Source of the DNA: Saururus chinensis
Lineage: Eukaryota; Streptophyta; Magnoliopsida; Piperales; Saururaceae
Direction of reading: 5' to 3'
NCBI GenBank assembly: GCA_035235625.1
Contig: CP141144.1
Coordinates: 35,772,014 to 35,836,013, forward strand
DNA length: 64,000 nt
Shown: positions 10,441 through 21,731 of the stretch, piece by piece
How the letters are laid out: each line of letters begins with the position of its first letter
Numbering within the stretch: position 1 is the first letter of the stretch
Position numbers and translations under genes: made by a program
The notes under the pieces: generated by a model
The model's database searches: none
Told to the model about the DNA's origin: nothing
The model's input: only the letters and a program-made list of their open reading frames with translations

Positions 10441-11940
10441 TATTATTTTAACCTATTTCTCTTCACTCCTCCCTCTCTTCTTTCTCTCTCCTTCCTCTCT
10501 CTCTCTCTCTCATCTCTCTCTCATCTCTCTCTCATCTCTCTCCTTCCTTTCTCTCTCCCTCCCTCTCACTACCCTAATCCTCTTTCCACCCTCCCTCTCT
10601 CTCTTCCTCTCTCTCCCTCCCTCTCTCTAACCTAATCTTCTATCTACCCTCCCTCTCTTCCCTCTCACACTCTCCTCTCCTCTCTCTCTTCCTCTTTCTG
10701 TTTCTCCCTCTCCTCTCTCACTTCCCCTTTCTCTCTCTCCTCTCACTCTCTCTCTTCACCCTCTCTCCTCTCTCTACACACTCTCTACTCCAATTTTTAT
10801 TTTTTATGATTTTTATTTTATAAATTTACTTTAGAAATAATAAAAATAAATATTATTAATGACGCATATGAATTTGCGTCACTAATAGGCTATGTATTAG
10901 CGACGCATACTAATATACGCTGCTAATACCTAGCCTTTTAGAGATGTATATTTATTTTAATTCTTTTATTAAAAATTTAATAATTTGTAAATAAATTTAA
11001 AAAATTAAAATTCAATTAATCTATCCTCTCTCGCCTCTCCGTGGTCTCTCTCCTCTCACTCTCTCTCTCTTCACCCGCTCTCTTTCCTCCTCTCTCTTTC
11101 TCTCCTCTTTCACCTTCTCTCTCCCTCTCCTCCCTCTCCTCCCTCACCCTCTCCTCTCTCTCCTCCCTCTTCCTCTCTCCCTCTCTCTCCCTCCTCCCTC
11201 TACCCTCTCTCCTCCCTCCTCTCTTTCTCTCTCTAGATATCTCTCCTCCCTCTCTCTCCCCCTCCCTCTCTGTCTTTCCCTCTCCTCTCTCTCCACTTTC
11301 TCTTTCCTCTCTTTCTCTCTCCTCTCCTTCTCTCACTCTCTTTTTCTTCACCCTCTCTCCTCTCTCTACACACTCTTTCCTCTAATTTTAATTTTTTAAT
11401 TTTATAAATTTATTTAAAAAAATAAATAAAGAAATATTATTAGTGGACATATGCATCGCAAAAGGCCAAGTATTAGCGACGTATATTAGTATACGCCGCT
11501 AATTCATAGCCTATTAGTAACCCATACCTCTATGCGTCACTAAAATTATTTATTTTATTTATTTTATTTATTTTTTTATTATTTTTAAAATATAATAATT
11601 TATAAATAAATTTAAAAAATTAAAATTAAATTAATCTCCCCTCTCTCTCCTCTATCTCTCTTCTCTAGCTCTCCTCCTGTCTCTTCTATCTCTCCACATC
11701 CTTTCTCTCTCTCTCTACCAACTCTCTCTCTCTTCAATCTCTCTCTCCCCTCACTCTATCTCTCTCCTCACTCTCTTCCCTATCTCTCAATCCTCACCCC
11801 CTCTGTTCTCTCTCCCTCTCCTCACCCTCTCTCCTCTTTCTCTCTAACTTCTTTCTCTCTCCTCTTTCTCTCTCATCTCTCTATCTCTCTCTTCCATCTC
11901 TCTCCTCTCCTCTCTCTTACTCTCTTCACTCTCTCTCTTT
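10441..11940. repeat. Three CT-rich blocks in a ~590-bp tandem arrangement
   Basis: Pyrimidine-only blocks at about 10445-10790, 11025-11385 and 11638-11940 alternate with AT-rich spacers that each carry TTAGCGACG subterminal motifs. The block-end word CTCTCTACACACTCT recurs near 10770 and 11362, giving a period of about 590 bp. The long frames within (for example 11016-11351) are low-complexity products such as Arg/Glu or Ser/Leu repeats and are not genes. Confidence 0.8.
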
Positions 11941-12326
11941 TATTATAAATTATATTTTAAATTTAATAAAAACCTTTGCATTAATAAAATATATTATATA
12001 TAATTAAATAGTGAAGGTTTAATCTATATATTATTAAAAATTTAATATTTATTTATTATATATATAAATATTAAATATTGAATAAAATATATTATATTTA
12101 AGAAGTTTATTTTAGATTTTCTTAATATTATTTATTAGATAATTATTTATTAATTAATATTCATTAATAAATCTATTAGCCACACTTTACTACAAGCGTC
12201 ACTAATAAAATGACTATTAGCGATGCTTGTAGTAAAGCGTCGCTATTGGTAATACGATTTGCGACGCTTATGAATTGAAAACGTCACTAATAGTTCTACA
12301 TTTTTTATTTTTTCACACTTCTTGAG

Positions 12327-13669
12327 TTGCTCGATACCCAATGAGTGCAAGGAGGAACTCGTTGGGTATTACGACCTCTGGATTAATCATCATCAAACGA
12401 ACCAACATTTTCTGATTCTGTTTTGAAATATGTTTTCTTAGGAAAAGATAAAGTTTTAAATTATTTTGTAAAATTTGGGCTTAACATTACTTTAGATATT
12501 AACACGACCTACTTAGCCCCAGATTATGCAAGAACTACAATTAGAACGAAAGTAGAAGATAAAGAATTATCTAAATGATTTATTTGGTTGTTGTAGATAT
12601 AATTTTTGTAATTATTTTGTGACTAGTACATAAAGGCATGATATGCCTTACTATTGTGTAACTATCTACTCTATGCACAATGCTTGTAGGCATGTAGTTA
12701 AATTTACTATACTCCAAGACATTGATATTTATAATATTTTGGTTGTGCAATTACTCCGAGGTTTTTTTCTTTACATATGATGTCATGTTTAAATTTTGTG
12801 TATTATCGATTGTCGTCACGTTTGGTCATGTGAGTATAATTTACACGTGTCTGATAAAATTATGATATTTATTATTTTAAAATGGCAGTCATCATAGTCT
12901 ACACCAAAGTAATGTATTTTTCCTAAAGTACTTATATTTATGTGATTAATAAAATAGGGCTAGAGTTATGTGTGATTTTGTTCTTTTGTATATCTTTAAA
13001 TGTATTTAACCCTTGTCTAATTATTAAATATCAAGCGTAAAATTATAACTTTATGGATATTAATTATCATCACTAGCTTCATATATAATTATCACATTTC
13101 AATCAATTGGGATTGGCGGAATGGACTAATAATGTTTAAACTACTTATCTATATGTCATCAGTTAAGTCTCACTTTAAAAGTCGTCTAATAATAATTGGA
13201 GCAACTTCTAGCGGTGGTAGTTGCTGTAATTAAAGATAACGCTAACTGTAAATAACAGTAATTAAATTATAATAACTATGAAGGTAATAATATTAATTGA
13301 CAATAATAAGAAACTAAGAAGAACAAAAATCACATATCTATTGTTACTTACTGATAAGATAGTCATTAATTACATGTTGGCGTTCATCAAATAGTCACAA
13401 AAAAGATTAATGAAGCTTATAAGTATTTACTTTAGACCAAAACATAATAGCATGTAGTTGGAAACCAATTGATCATGAAACAGGCAGTGTTTTGCCTTTC
13501 TTTTTTAGAAAAAAAAACCATCTTATTAAGTGGGGTGTTTTGCTTGGACCCCTACTAGCTCATTAAATGAGGGGTATATAAAAAGGTGTAGGGGGGACGT
13601 TGAAGCCTTATCCCAGAAAAAAATACATGTCACGAACCAAAGCTAAGAAAATATTTACACCACTACTAG
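12327..13669. other. Intergenic stretch, no gene seen
   Basis: About 1.3 kb of AT-rich DNA without a supported ORF, RNA gene or repeat. A GTATATAAAAAGG motif at 13573 looks like a TATA element on the plus strand, but no transcript start or ORF follows it convincingly. Confidence 0.4.
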
Positions 13670-15626
13670 TCAAATACGAACTCCAGGCAAATCTTTTATT
13701 GATGAGGATATGTCATCATCTTCTATGACTTGATCTCCGTGAGCAATCGCAGTGGTTTCTTCAATTTCTACTGCCATAGTTGAGAATTGGTCATTATTTT
13801 CTGTGTGTTCACACAACTTCTCTAAATAAGCTTCATCCAATTCTGGAAATTGTTCTCCATAGTCAATTGTAGGAATTTCCAAAATGTATAATTCCTCTTG
13901 TTAATTTAGTGATGGTCTGAAAGTCTTCAACAAAGGTAGTGTGAGATGCTGCTTCCGATGCAGGGAATTCATCTCCATTGGCAGTTGCAGGGTTTTCCAA
14001 CATGCCTAGTTCCCCTTGTTCGGTGATGGCAGGCAAGTCTTTCTAGATGGTAGTGTGAGATGCTCCTTCCAATGCAGGGAATTCATCTCCATTTGCAGTA
14101 GGGTTTTCCAACATGCCTAGTTCCCCTTGTTCTGTGATAGCCAGCAAGTCCGTAGAGATGGTATGAAATGCTTCTTCCAATGCAGGGAAGTGATCTTCAT
14201 TGACAGTTGCAGGGTTTTCCAACATGCACAATTCCCCTTGTTCGGTGATGGCCAACAAGTCTATAGAGATGATAGTGCGAGATGACTCATCTAAGGCAGG
14301 GAAGTGATCTCCATGGGCAGTTGCGGGTTTTCCAACATGGCTAGTTCTTCTCGTTCATTGGTGAACTCTTCAACCATGGCAAGGGCTTCTTCAAAACCTA
14401 TTTCTCTTACATCGAGCCTTAATTGATCTCTATTTGCAGTACGGTTTTCCAACATGCCAAGTTCCCCTTGTTCGGTGATGGCCAGCAAGTCTGTAGAGTT
14501 GATAGTGGGAGATGCTTCTTCCAATGCAGGGAAGTGATCTCCATGGGCAGTTGCAGGGTTTTCCAACATGGCTGCTCCTCATTCATTGGTCAACTCTTCA
14601 ACCATGTCAAGGGCTTCTTCATAACCTATTTCTCTTACATCGGGCCCTAATTGATCTCCATTTGCAGTAGAGTTTTCCAACATGCCTAGTTCCCCTTGTT
14701 CCGTGATGGTCGGCAAGTCTGTAGAGATGGTGTGAGATGCTTCTTCCAATACAGGGAAGTGGGTCCCCTTGTTTAGTGATGGCCAGCAAGTCTGTAGAGA
14801 TGATAGTGTGAGATGCTTCTTCCAATGCAGGGAAATGATCTCCACGGGCAGTTGCAGGGTTTTCTAACATGTCTAGTTCTCCTCATTCATTAGGCAACTC
14901 TTCAACCATGGCAAGGGCTTCTTCAAATCCTACTTCTCTTACATTAGGCCCTACATGCCGATGTCTTATCTTACACAGAACTACTTCCTTAAATTTTCCC
15001 ACCTGCAGGAATCAAAAGTTTAGAATAAGTTAGCTGAAAGAGATTTACAAAAACAGCAACAAGACCTATTGATTCAACCGAGTATAGGTTAGTTAAACTC
15101 TTCATCTATATATTTTTGTATGAACTCACATTATTATCATGAGATGAGAGAGTGAATTCTTGCATGATCCAATTAGTCTTTTGAACACGTCCATCAATGT
15201 TTCAGTGGTATTTGAATGCCCCTATCTCGCCAATTAATCTATCATCTCTGTCATGCACCTGCTTTTCCCTCTGATCTTATAGAACCCATTGCCAGCTTTT
15301 CTGCTTGCATTTTTGCCATTGCCTTCCCTTGCCATCTGAATTCTGCTAGAGAAATAATAGCGTTCGTCCATCCACCCATTAGGACCATCAGCCCCTAATT
15401 GGAGAACAATGCAACAGTCAATTATCATACACATTTGGTAAAGAATAAAAAACCCAATAAAGACAGATTGCTTAATCTAATAGCAAATGTTTCAAGAAGA
15501 TGAATGAAATAGCTACCAGTGAGGGCCCATGGCTCCATGTCGTAAACTCCTTTATCTTCAACCGCATCAGATGGGAGTGGAATATCATCAACCTTTCTTT
15601 GGAGATAACATCGAAGGAGTACATAA
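13670..15626 (-). pseudogene. NAC-domain transcription factor, broken, with tandem-repeat C-terminus
   Basis: Three minus-strand exons rebuild most of a NAC DNA-binding domain. Exon 1 (15626-15517) gives LLRCYLQRKV and YDMEPWAL (subdomains A/B). Exon 2 (15394-15130) gives DERYYFSSR, KNASRKAGNGFYK (C/D) and KTNWIMQEFTL (E). Exon 3 starts at 15002 with VGKFKEVVLCKI, the usual NAC end. Donors and acceptors are GT/AG. Exon 2 has a frameshift near 15235 and then a TGA, so the domain cannot be made in one piece. The long last exon holds about eight degenerate ~37-residue repeats with the core ITEQGELGMLENP, interspersed with REIGFEEALAMVEE modules and more breaks, and ends in an acidic tail with FPELDEAYLEKLCE. 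The N-terminal residues are missing at the junction with TNP2. Confidence 0.7.
13900..14910 (-). repeat. ~111-bp coding tandem repeats in the NAC pseudogene
   Basis: The plus-strand word GGTTTTCCAACATG recurs at about 13992, 14102, 14213, 14328, 14444, 14559 and 14672, with a GGTTTTCTAACATG variant near 14858. Spacings cluster near 111-117 bp. Each unit contains CCTTGTTCGGTGATGGC and CTTCCAATGCAGGGAA. Because the unit length is a multiple of three (37 codons), expansion and contraction would preserve frame. Individual units carry small indels that now break it. Confidence 0.75.
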
Positions 15627-15628
15627 AA

Positions 15629-17527
15629 AGACAATGTGAAGGCTCAACTAGATATGCAAGAAATGGGTATCAAAAAGGAGTTGCATCTTATTCCAAATGG
15701 TGATAAATATGTGGTGCCACAAGCTTGCTACACAATGTCCGTTGATGAGAAGAAGAGATTTTGTTCTTGGTTGAAGTTGGTGAGACTTCCAGATGGTTTT
15801 GCTTCAAACATCTCCCGATGTATACATGACAATGACTCTAAGTTAGTAGGTATAAAAAGTCACGATTGTCACATTTTTCTATAAAGGTTGCTTCCTGTGG
15901 CAATATGTGGGCAGTTATGGAAGAATGTTGGTAATGCAATAATTGAGTTAAGCTTATTTTTCAAGGAATTATGTTATAGAACTTTGAAGTTGGAAAGGTT
16001 GTAACAAATGGAAAAGGACATCGCTGTTATATTATGAAAGCTTGAGAAAATATTTCCACCTGCATTCTTTGATGTGATGGTACATTTAGCAACCACCTTC
16101 CAAGTGAAGTGATTATTGCTGGACCCGTGTAATTTTGATGGATGTATCGAATAGAAAGATTCTTGCACACTTTGAAGAAATATGTTAGAAATAAAGCATG
16201 CCAAGAAGGTTCCATTGCAGAAACATACATTAATAATGAAGGTATGAACTTTTGTTCCATGTACTTCAAATATGTTGAAACAAGATTCAATCAACAAGAG
16301 AGAAATTATGACAGTCTTCAAGGACAACAATATAGAGGTCTTTCTATTTTTATACCAAATGTATGCACTTTAGGAGCTGCAAATCCATTTATTATGGATT
16401 TAAATGAACTTCACCAGGCTCGGATGTATGTTCTGAATAGTTGTTTTGAAATTGATCACTATTTATAGTAAGTAAGCTATATTATTTGTAATTAATAGTT
16501 CATATTTCCTTTTATATCCCTATATTTGATATATTTCATATAGGGAACACAAACAATATATTTCTAGTCAAGGAGCTACTAATGTCCAAGAGAGGCATGA
16601 GCAAAATTTCCCAGAATGGTTTGCGCAACTTGTAAGTGTTTAAGACTTTTGTTACTCAAACATAAATTAGAAAGTGCATGTGCTTATTTTATTTACTATT
16701 GTTGTTAATAGATGAAACAATTGCATGCTCAAAAATCGCCGCAAACTTCTGATGCTTTGTATTCATTAGCATGTGGTCCTGATCCACTAGTCATACGATA
16801 TGCTAGTTGTATTGTCAAAGATGTTAGGTTCCATACTGCTGACCTTGATGACTATCGCAAAACTCAAAATTCTGGGGTAGTCGTCAAAGGAGAGTGTGAA
16901 GGTCGTGATATTAAATTCTTTGATGTTTTGAGAGATGTTATTGCTTTGAACTATTGTGGAGGTAAGTGTGTCTACATTTTCAAATGTAATTGGTGGGATC
17001 ATAGCAACAAGAAAGGTATGCAGAGAGATGAGCATTTCACAAGTATTAATTTCTCCCACACTTGGTACAAAGATGATGCCTTTGTATTGTCGTCTCAAGT
17101 GGAGAAAGTTTTTTACCTTAAGGACCCTAAATTGAAAGGCAATTGGCATGTAGTTCAGAAAGCACCACCACAAAACATATATGATGTTCCACATGTCTCT
17201 TCCTCTGAGGTAGAAAGGGATGATGAGACATATGAGCATGTTGATTATGAGGCAAACATGGTTGATAGGAATGTCGAAGATGAAGAACATGATTTCCATC
17301 CCCTTAGTAGGGATGATATAGGCCCAAATTTTATTAATGCTTCAAATATTTTCAAACTGGATCAAGGAGATGGTACATTTTCAGATGATGTAGCTAAAAG
17401 TGATATGGAAGATGAGACTTTGCTAGAGTATTGGGATGAAGAAGCTGATGTTGTGCCAAATGAAGATGAAGAAGAAGAAAAAGAAGAAGAAGGAGAACAT
17501 ATGTCGTCTAAAGATGACAGAAAATAA
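15629..17527 (+). pseudogene. CACTA TNP2-type transposase, 5'-truncated and frameshifted
   Basis: The C-terminal half of a plant En/Spm TNP2 protein. Landmarks in order: GIKKELHLIPNG and LPDGFASNISRC (15650-15820), the DUF4218 region with FPPAFFDVMVHLA and IERFLHTLKKYVRNKA (15885-16270), then SLACGPDPLVIRYASC and the DUF4216 domain with KGECEGRDIKFFDVL, FKCNWWD and VEKVFYLKD (16870-17130). An acidic Asp/Glu tail precedes the stop at 17525. Two introns keep GT/AG: 16468-16543 and 16632-16711. At least four in-frame stops and a frameshift lie between 15880 and 16140. The catalytic DDE core is absent: homology begins abruptly beside the NAC fragment. It cannot make an active transposase. Confidence 0.85.
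16712..17527 (+). CDS. Open last exon of the TNP2 pseudogene (271 codons)
   Basis: This is the longest uninterrupted part of the TNP2 remnant and begins right after an AG acceptor, so the ATG is an internal codon and not necessarily a start. Residues about 55-140 form the DUF4216 domain of CACTA transposases. Residues about 160-270 are acidic, with an uninterrupted Glu/Asp-rich stretch near the end. No function is expected without the missing N-terminal catalytic part. It is listed separately because the frame is intact and would be predicted as a gene by software. Confidence 0.6.
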   Translation: MKQLHAQKSPQTSDALYSLACGPDPLVIRYASCIVKDVRFHTADLDDYRKTQNSGVVVKGECEGRDIKFFDVLRDVIALNYCGGKCVYIFKCNWWDHSNKKGMQRDEHFTSINFSHTWYKDDAFVLSSQVEKVFYLKDPKLKGNWHVVQKAPPQNIYDVPHVSSSEVERDDETYEHVDYEANMVDRNVEDEEHDFHPLSRDDIGPNFINASNIFKLDQGDGTFSDDVAKSDMEDETLLEYWDEEADVVPNEDEEEEKEEEGEHMSSKDDRK

Positions 17528-18474
17528 CTTTTAACATCTTATCAATCATGGGGTAGCCGTTAAAGAAGAGTACGAAGGTTAGTGATTCTGCAGAGGAGAA
17601 GCTTGAAAATACAAAAAATGAGCTATATATTGTTTAAAGCATCAATCAATTTTTACTCTTAATTTGTTTTCCTTTTGCACTACTCCAACTATTCTCTTTC
17701 TATTATTTCAGGTATGAGATGAGGTTCAACTTGAAAGCTATTCTTGCTTCACATATAAAGATCATTGTTTCTATAGCAGTGATCATGGAAGTTACTTCAT
17801 GCTGTTCAGCACGGACATTGGAGTAATCCTAACACTGTAAGTTTAAAATTATTTGCAGTTTCCTTTAGTCTACATATTTGAGTGTAATACTCTTGCATTA
17901 TGTCCTTTAAAAATTGTGTGGCCCATTCTATCGTTTTATACCTTATGACATGATGATAAATGTCTCTGGCTGCAGCACATTGTGGCTCATTCTTATGATA
18001 GAGAGTTGGCTAGATACTCTTTTTGAATGTGTACTATTTTCTCCTTTTTCTTGTTTGTTCTCTTTCTTTCATTTTCTTATTTATCTGTTGATACCTTGCC
18101 CATAAGCCGATATTTTCTCTTTTTTGCTTTTCAAGTTTCTGATCAGTGGTAGTTCAAACCTCATAAGGAGGAAATAAATTGTAAAAAACCTCATAAGGTT
18201 TATTCAGCAATATTAATTAAGGCTGGAAATAAACTTGACCAGGTAATGTTGACATTCTATTTTTCCTTTAAGCTGGTTCATTATTCTCAATTAGCATATT
18301 CAATTTTTTCAGATTCATTAATCAGCATCTTTTATTTGCAGTATTTAACACAGACTGGTTCTAGTGAAATTAATTCAATATTCAAATATTTTGCTGGCAC
18401 TTTTCACTCTCTTGGTGGTGCTGTTTTGAAAATTTAAGTGGGCAAACTATTATAGTATAAAAACAATTTCTTCA
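17528..18474 (+). other. Non-coding or intron-like DNA with possible exon scraps
   Basis: This is T-rich intron-like sequence. Segments 17712-17840 (after a TTTCAG acceptor) and 18335-18435 (after a TTGCAG acceptor) look like short exons with open frames, but I cannot assign them to a family. They may belong to the same captured gene as the TGS-like fragment that follows. Confidence 0.3.
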
Positions 18475-18758
18475 ATGTGCTATGGATCACAACTGGTCAA
18501 TCTGCTGAGAACAACGCTACAGTGGGAAGAACAAGTGCATCAAGAAGCCTTCTCAGGGGAAGCCAAACCCGTAGTTCTTGGTGAAGTTGTGATCATAAGG
18601 TGGCCGGATGGTAATATAATGAAGATGAGTCTGGTAGCTCAGCAGTTGATGCTGCAAGAAGGATAGGATTGGAATGAAAGTTGGTTCTAGTGAATGGTCA
18701 GCTAGCAATACCAAATACTGTACTGAAAGATGGTGATATAGTGGAAGTTAGAAGATAG
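18475..18758 (+). pseudogene. TGS-like C-terminal fragment of a plant RelA/SpoT homologue
   Basis: The translated pieces GEVVIIRWPDGNIMKM, then in a shifted frame SGSSAVDAARRIGLE, KLVLVNGQLAIPNTVLKDG and DIVEVRR before a stop, follow the pattern of a TGS (beta-grasp) domain as found in plant RSH (p)ppGpp enzymes of the chloroplast. A frameshift separates MKM from SGSS, and a TGA replaces one codon after IGLE. No HD or synthetase domain is nearby, so this is a captured or dispersed 3' fragment and not a functional enzyme. The assignment to RSH rests on the pattern; another TGS protein is possible. Confidence 0.5.
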
Positions 18759-20485
18759 CAAAGAGATACGATCTGAATTAGAATAGAAAACAAGGCAGTT
18801 TCTATGATCACCTGAAACAATAAATTCCCAAGTAAATGTTGAATTTGCATGGAAGGGATTGAACAGAATCATGTTGTTTAAGATCTCATATCTGAAATGG
18901 CATTTCACAGACCAAATTGATGTACAGGTAAACTTCAAAACTTTTAACAGTAAATGTTATTATTTTATTGTTCCCTGGTATCACTCTGTTTTTTTTTTTT
19001 GGGGCAATGTCTATTAATTTCCTTATTTTTGATCAATTTAGTTTTTTTTTTCTCTCAAAGTTAGTGGAAACATCCATCTTAGCCAGGCATGTGTAATACT
19101 TTTCATTTGCCTATTCTTTAAACCGAGGCTGCCAGTAACCTGCGACAAAATGTGAACTTTGCTGCATAAGTTATATTTCTTTGATTGTTATGCAATTATT
19201 CTATTAGACATTCAAGAAAGAAAATATTTTTGTTCTCCTTGCTCTTCTTTTTGTTTTCTGAGAAACTTACCAAGAATAAAAATTCTTCTTTTTAACCTAC
19301 ATATGAATTGGTTTTCATAGTAGTTCCATTATTGTCAACAGTTAAAATATGTTCAGTTATTTTTCACAACATAGATTATCTTTTTGTCATGACATTAAAC
19401 TAACTCTATACAAACTTAACCCTTGTCTTCTTCATTTATCTTCTCCTTTCTGTCTTATTATTCTCATAATTCATATAGAATATGCCAGCTGCCAAAGATT
19501 TATGTTCATCTAGTTTGTCTTTCTCTCTTCCAAAACTTGCCGTCAATTTGTTTGGGACTGTCTGGTTGCAAAGTGTCCCTAATGCATCTTTTATCTCTGC
19601 TTATGTTGATCTAAATTCTGCTTCCCCAGAAATTCTTACTTTTCCCTATAAATTCTGCTTCCCCACGGAATAATAGTTTTATATTACTAGTAAATGTCAT
19701 TCATTGTGACACAACATCTTTGTAGGTTCAGTCTGGTGGTGAATGAGTGCTTCCATATAATATGCATTGATGCTAATTTCTTGTTTATGTTTCAAGTTTA
19801 CATTTTGTAAATTTGGTAATTATTCCTAAATATATCTCAATCTTATGTAGAGGCTTAAAAGATATGAAGTTTCTAGGGTGTTATATTATGGGTTGCTGAA
19901 CTCTGCCTACTATCTGACAACATTTCTTTTTGTATGGTGAATGACACTAAAACATGTTTTTTTTATTTTCAAGAGGTGGAAGGGGGAGGCATGGAGTTGA
20001 TGTTGGATACCAAAAGAATTTTAACTGACATGAAACAATTTTTTGCCGTGGAAAATTTGAGCTTTGTGGATGACACTCATGATGAAATTTTTAAAAAATA
20101 AAATTTGACGTATTTGGACTGGGAAATGCACATGTAAACAGGACTTTTTGTGGTAAATTGAGATTTTTATTTACCTCTCTGTTCACTGGTTCTTTGTTCA
20201 CTCAGGTCCACCTTGTTTGTGGTATGAAAATTATGGCACTTTCTATGTTTAATGGATGACAGACCTTGTTTTAAAAGACAAGATTGGAACATCTGTGAGG
20301 ATCTCCTTTCAGTTAAGAGTAATGAAAACTTAACACTGACTTGCTAAGCTAATGAATCTACTGACTTTGACATTCTGTTAATTGGAGGCAATTTATGATT
20401 TTTCTTTGGAAATACTTTTATCTATATTATCTTTGTTCTGCCATGCTATATAATTTCTGTTTGTATCTAATAAAGTCTCTTAATA
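18759..20485. other. Intron-like AT-rich stretch
   Basis: No gene is supported. Positions 19153-19345 are one copy of a direct repeat shared with 27224-27640. A stretch at 19974-20100, after a TTTTCAAG acceptor, is open for about 40 codons but shows no family motif. Confidence 0.4.
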
Positions 20486-20497
20486 TCTCATTTGAAT

Positions 20498-20686
20498 AGG
20501 GAGGCCAGAGGCTAATAAGTGCGACCTAAGCCTACAGCTAACAAGGCAAATGCAGCTAAACCTAAACCCTCATCTGCAAAGCCGAAAGCTCAAGCAGGAC
20601 CAAGTAAAAAAGAAAAGCTAGTTGAAGATGGAGGTGATGATGATGATTCCCATGAGAATGACTCAAATGAAGATGATTCTGATAAG
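20498..20686 (+). pseudogene. Lys/Pro/Ala-rich then acidic exon fragment, unknown gene
   Basis: After a polypyrimidine tract and an AATAG acceptor near 20500, an open frame encodes a basic, low-complexity segment (KPTANKANAAKPKPSS and onward) that turns sharply acidic (GGDDDDSHENDSNEDD) before a GATAAG|GTGC donor-like site at about 20686. The composition suggests a nuclear or chromatin-associated linker. I do not recognise the gene. The lack of neighbouring exons suggests an isolated fragment. Confidence 0.35.
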
Positions 20687-20976
20687 GTGCTTTTACTCAT
20701 TCTTCTTTATAATACTCAGTCGATAAAACCATACATACTTCTCTTGAACTAAATAATTTATTACATCTTTAGACAGTGCTAGGAGTTTACTTTTTTATTC
20801 TTTTCTTTTGGCACTTGTACCTTATAAATGTGCTCACATGGAAGTTTTGTGAGTTTGTGTTTTTTGGTTTGCAATCACCTTGTTCTTTTATTCCTCTCTA
20901 CTCCATGTTTTGTGTCCTGTCTTGTAATTAATCAATAGAGGCTTCATGGTAATATAGTTTGCTACCTCCCAAACAG

Positions 20977-21190
20977 GCAACAGCAGTTGTCAATTCAGGA
21001 TTGCTGTTAATGGCTGTGATGGGTATAATGTTTCCAGCAGTGCTTCATTTCACACATTCAGAGGTGCAAGAGTGGGAATTTGAGCTGTCACTTTTGAGGT
21101 TTAGCAGCTGCATTATGCTTGTTGCTTACTCAGGCTATCTTTACTTCCAATTGAACACTCAACAAAGCCAATATAGTCTGATTGATGAGA
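20977..21190 (+). pseudogene. CAX cation/proton exchanger exon fragment
   Basis: Directly after an ACAG acceptor, the frame reads TAVVNSGLLLMAVMGIMFPA, then VLHFTHSEV, ELSLLRFSSCIMLVAYSGYL and YFQLNTQQSQY. This matches the order of a conserved stretch of plant vacuolar Ca2+/H+ exchangers (CAX): a hydrophobic helix, the LHYTH-like loop, then the SRxSSCxMLxAYxxYLxFQL helix. Only this one exon is present. The 11-helix carrier would need several more exons, and I saw none upstream or downstream. The frame itself is undamaged. It is a captured fragment surrounded by unrelated fragments. Confidence 0.75.
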
Positions 21191-21731
21191 TGAAATTTGC
21201 TTTTGCACAGATTTTTATTTTTTTCCCTTAAGTTGGTTGAATAATTTCTAGTCTTATCATTTTGATGAGGTGATATGTACTTCTAAACACACTGTCCTTC
21301 ACCATTATCCTATATGTAGAGGCTACTTCCTCAATGTCCTCATGTAGTGAATAAATTTGAGCCCAATTTGTATCCCTCCCTGCCCTTAATGGAAACATCT
21401 ACAAGCTGTCAATCAGATCTTCCACTAGTAATGTAGTATGATTCTTGTTTTGTTCTGAGCTGCTCTTTTGCCATTGCTATAGTATAAAATGGTCTATAAA
21501 CTGGTTTTCTATTTCCCAACGTGTGATTGAGCTGAAATTTATGTCTTCATTGCAAATATCAGATGACTACATCACATATAAAGGTTCCCTCCCTTTCTCT
21601 CTCTCCCTCTCTGTCTCCGGGTGAATATGCATGTTTCATTCGGGGTAAAAGCATAAAAAGTTATCTCTAAAATATAGTTATGTTTTTTGTAGTATAATAA
21701 TTTCATGTGCTAACTTTGTTTTATTTTAATT
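21191..21731. other. Spacer between gene fragments
   Basis: This is AT-rich, with a short CT-rich tract at 21585-21620. No ORF or RNA gene was seen. Confidence 0.4.

Larger units (their letters stand above)
8833..12326. mobile_element. Non-autonomous CACTA (En/Spm) element, copy 1
   Basis: The left terminus reads CACTACGACAAAAAAAACTA at 8833, the signature of plant CACTA elements, and is followed by dense subterminal repeats of the TTAGCGACGCTT type in both orientations (8860-9420, 10215-10440, 10850-10950, 11440-11560, 12170-12300). The right end, near 12326, is degenerate: subterminal repeats stop and a T-rich TTTTTTCACAC remains where TAGTG is expected. The interior holds a GC-rich insert, three CT-rich blocks and an AT-rich tract, and no transposase. 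It would need TNP2/TNPA supplied elsewhere. The interior reads as the reverse complement of copy 2 at 33414. Confidence 0.75.

Noticed and set aside
11016-11385. Overlapping long frames on both strands giving Arg/Glu-rich and Ser/Leu-rich proteins
   Set aside because: They are produced by the CT/GA simple repeat; no stop codons occur in such repeats by composition.
16787-17299. 170-codon minus-strand frame
   Set aside because: Antisense shadow of the TNP2 DUF4216 exon.
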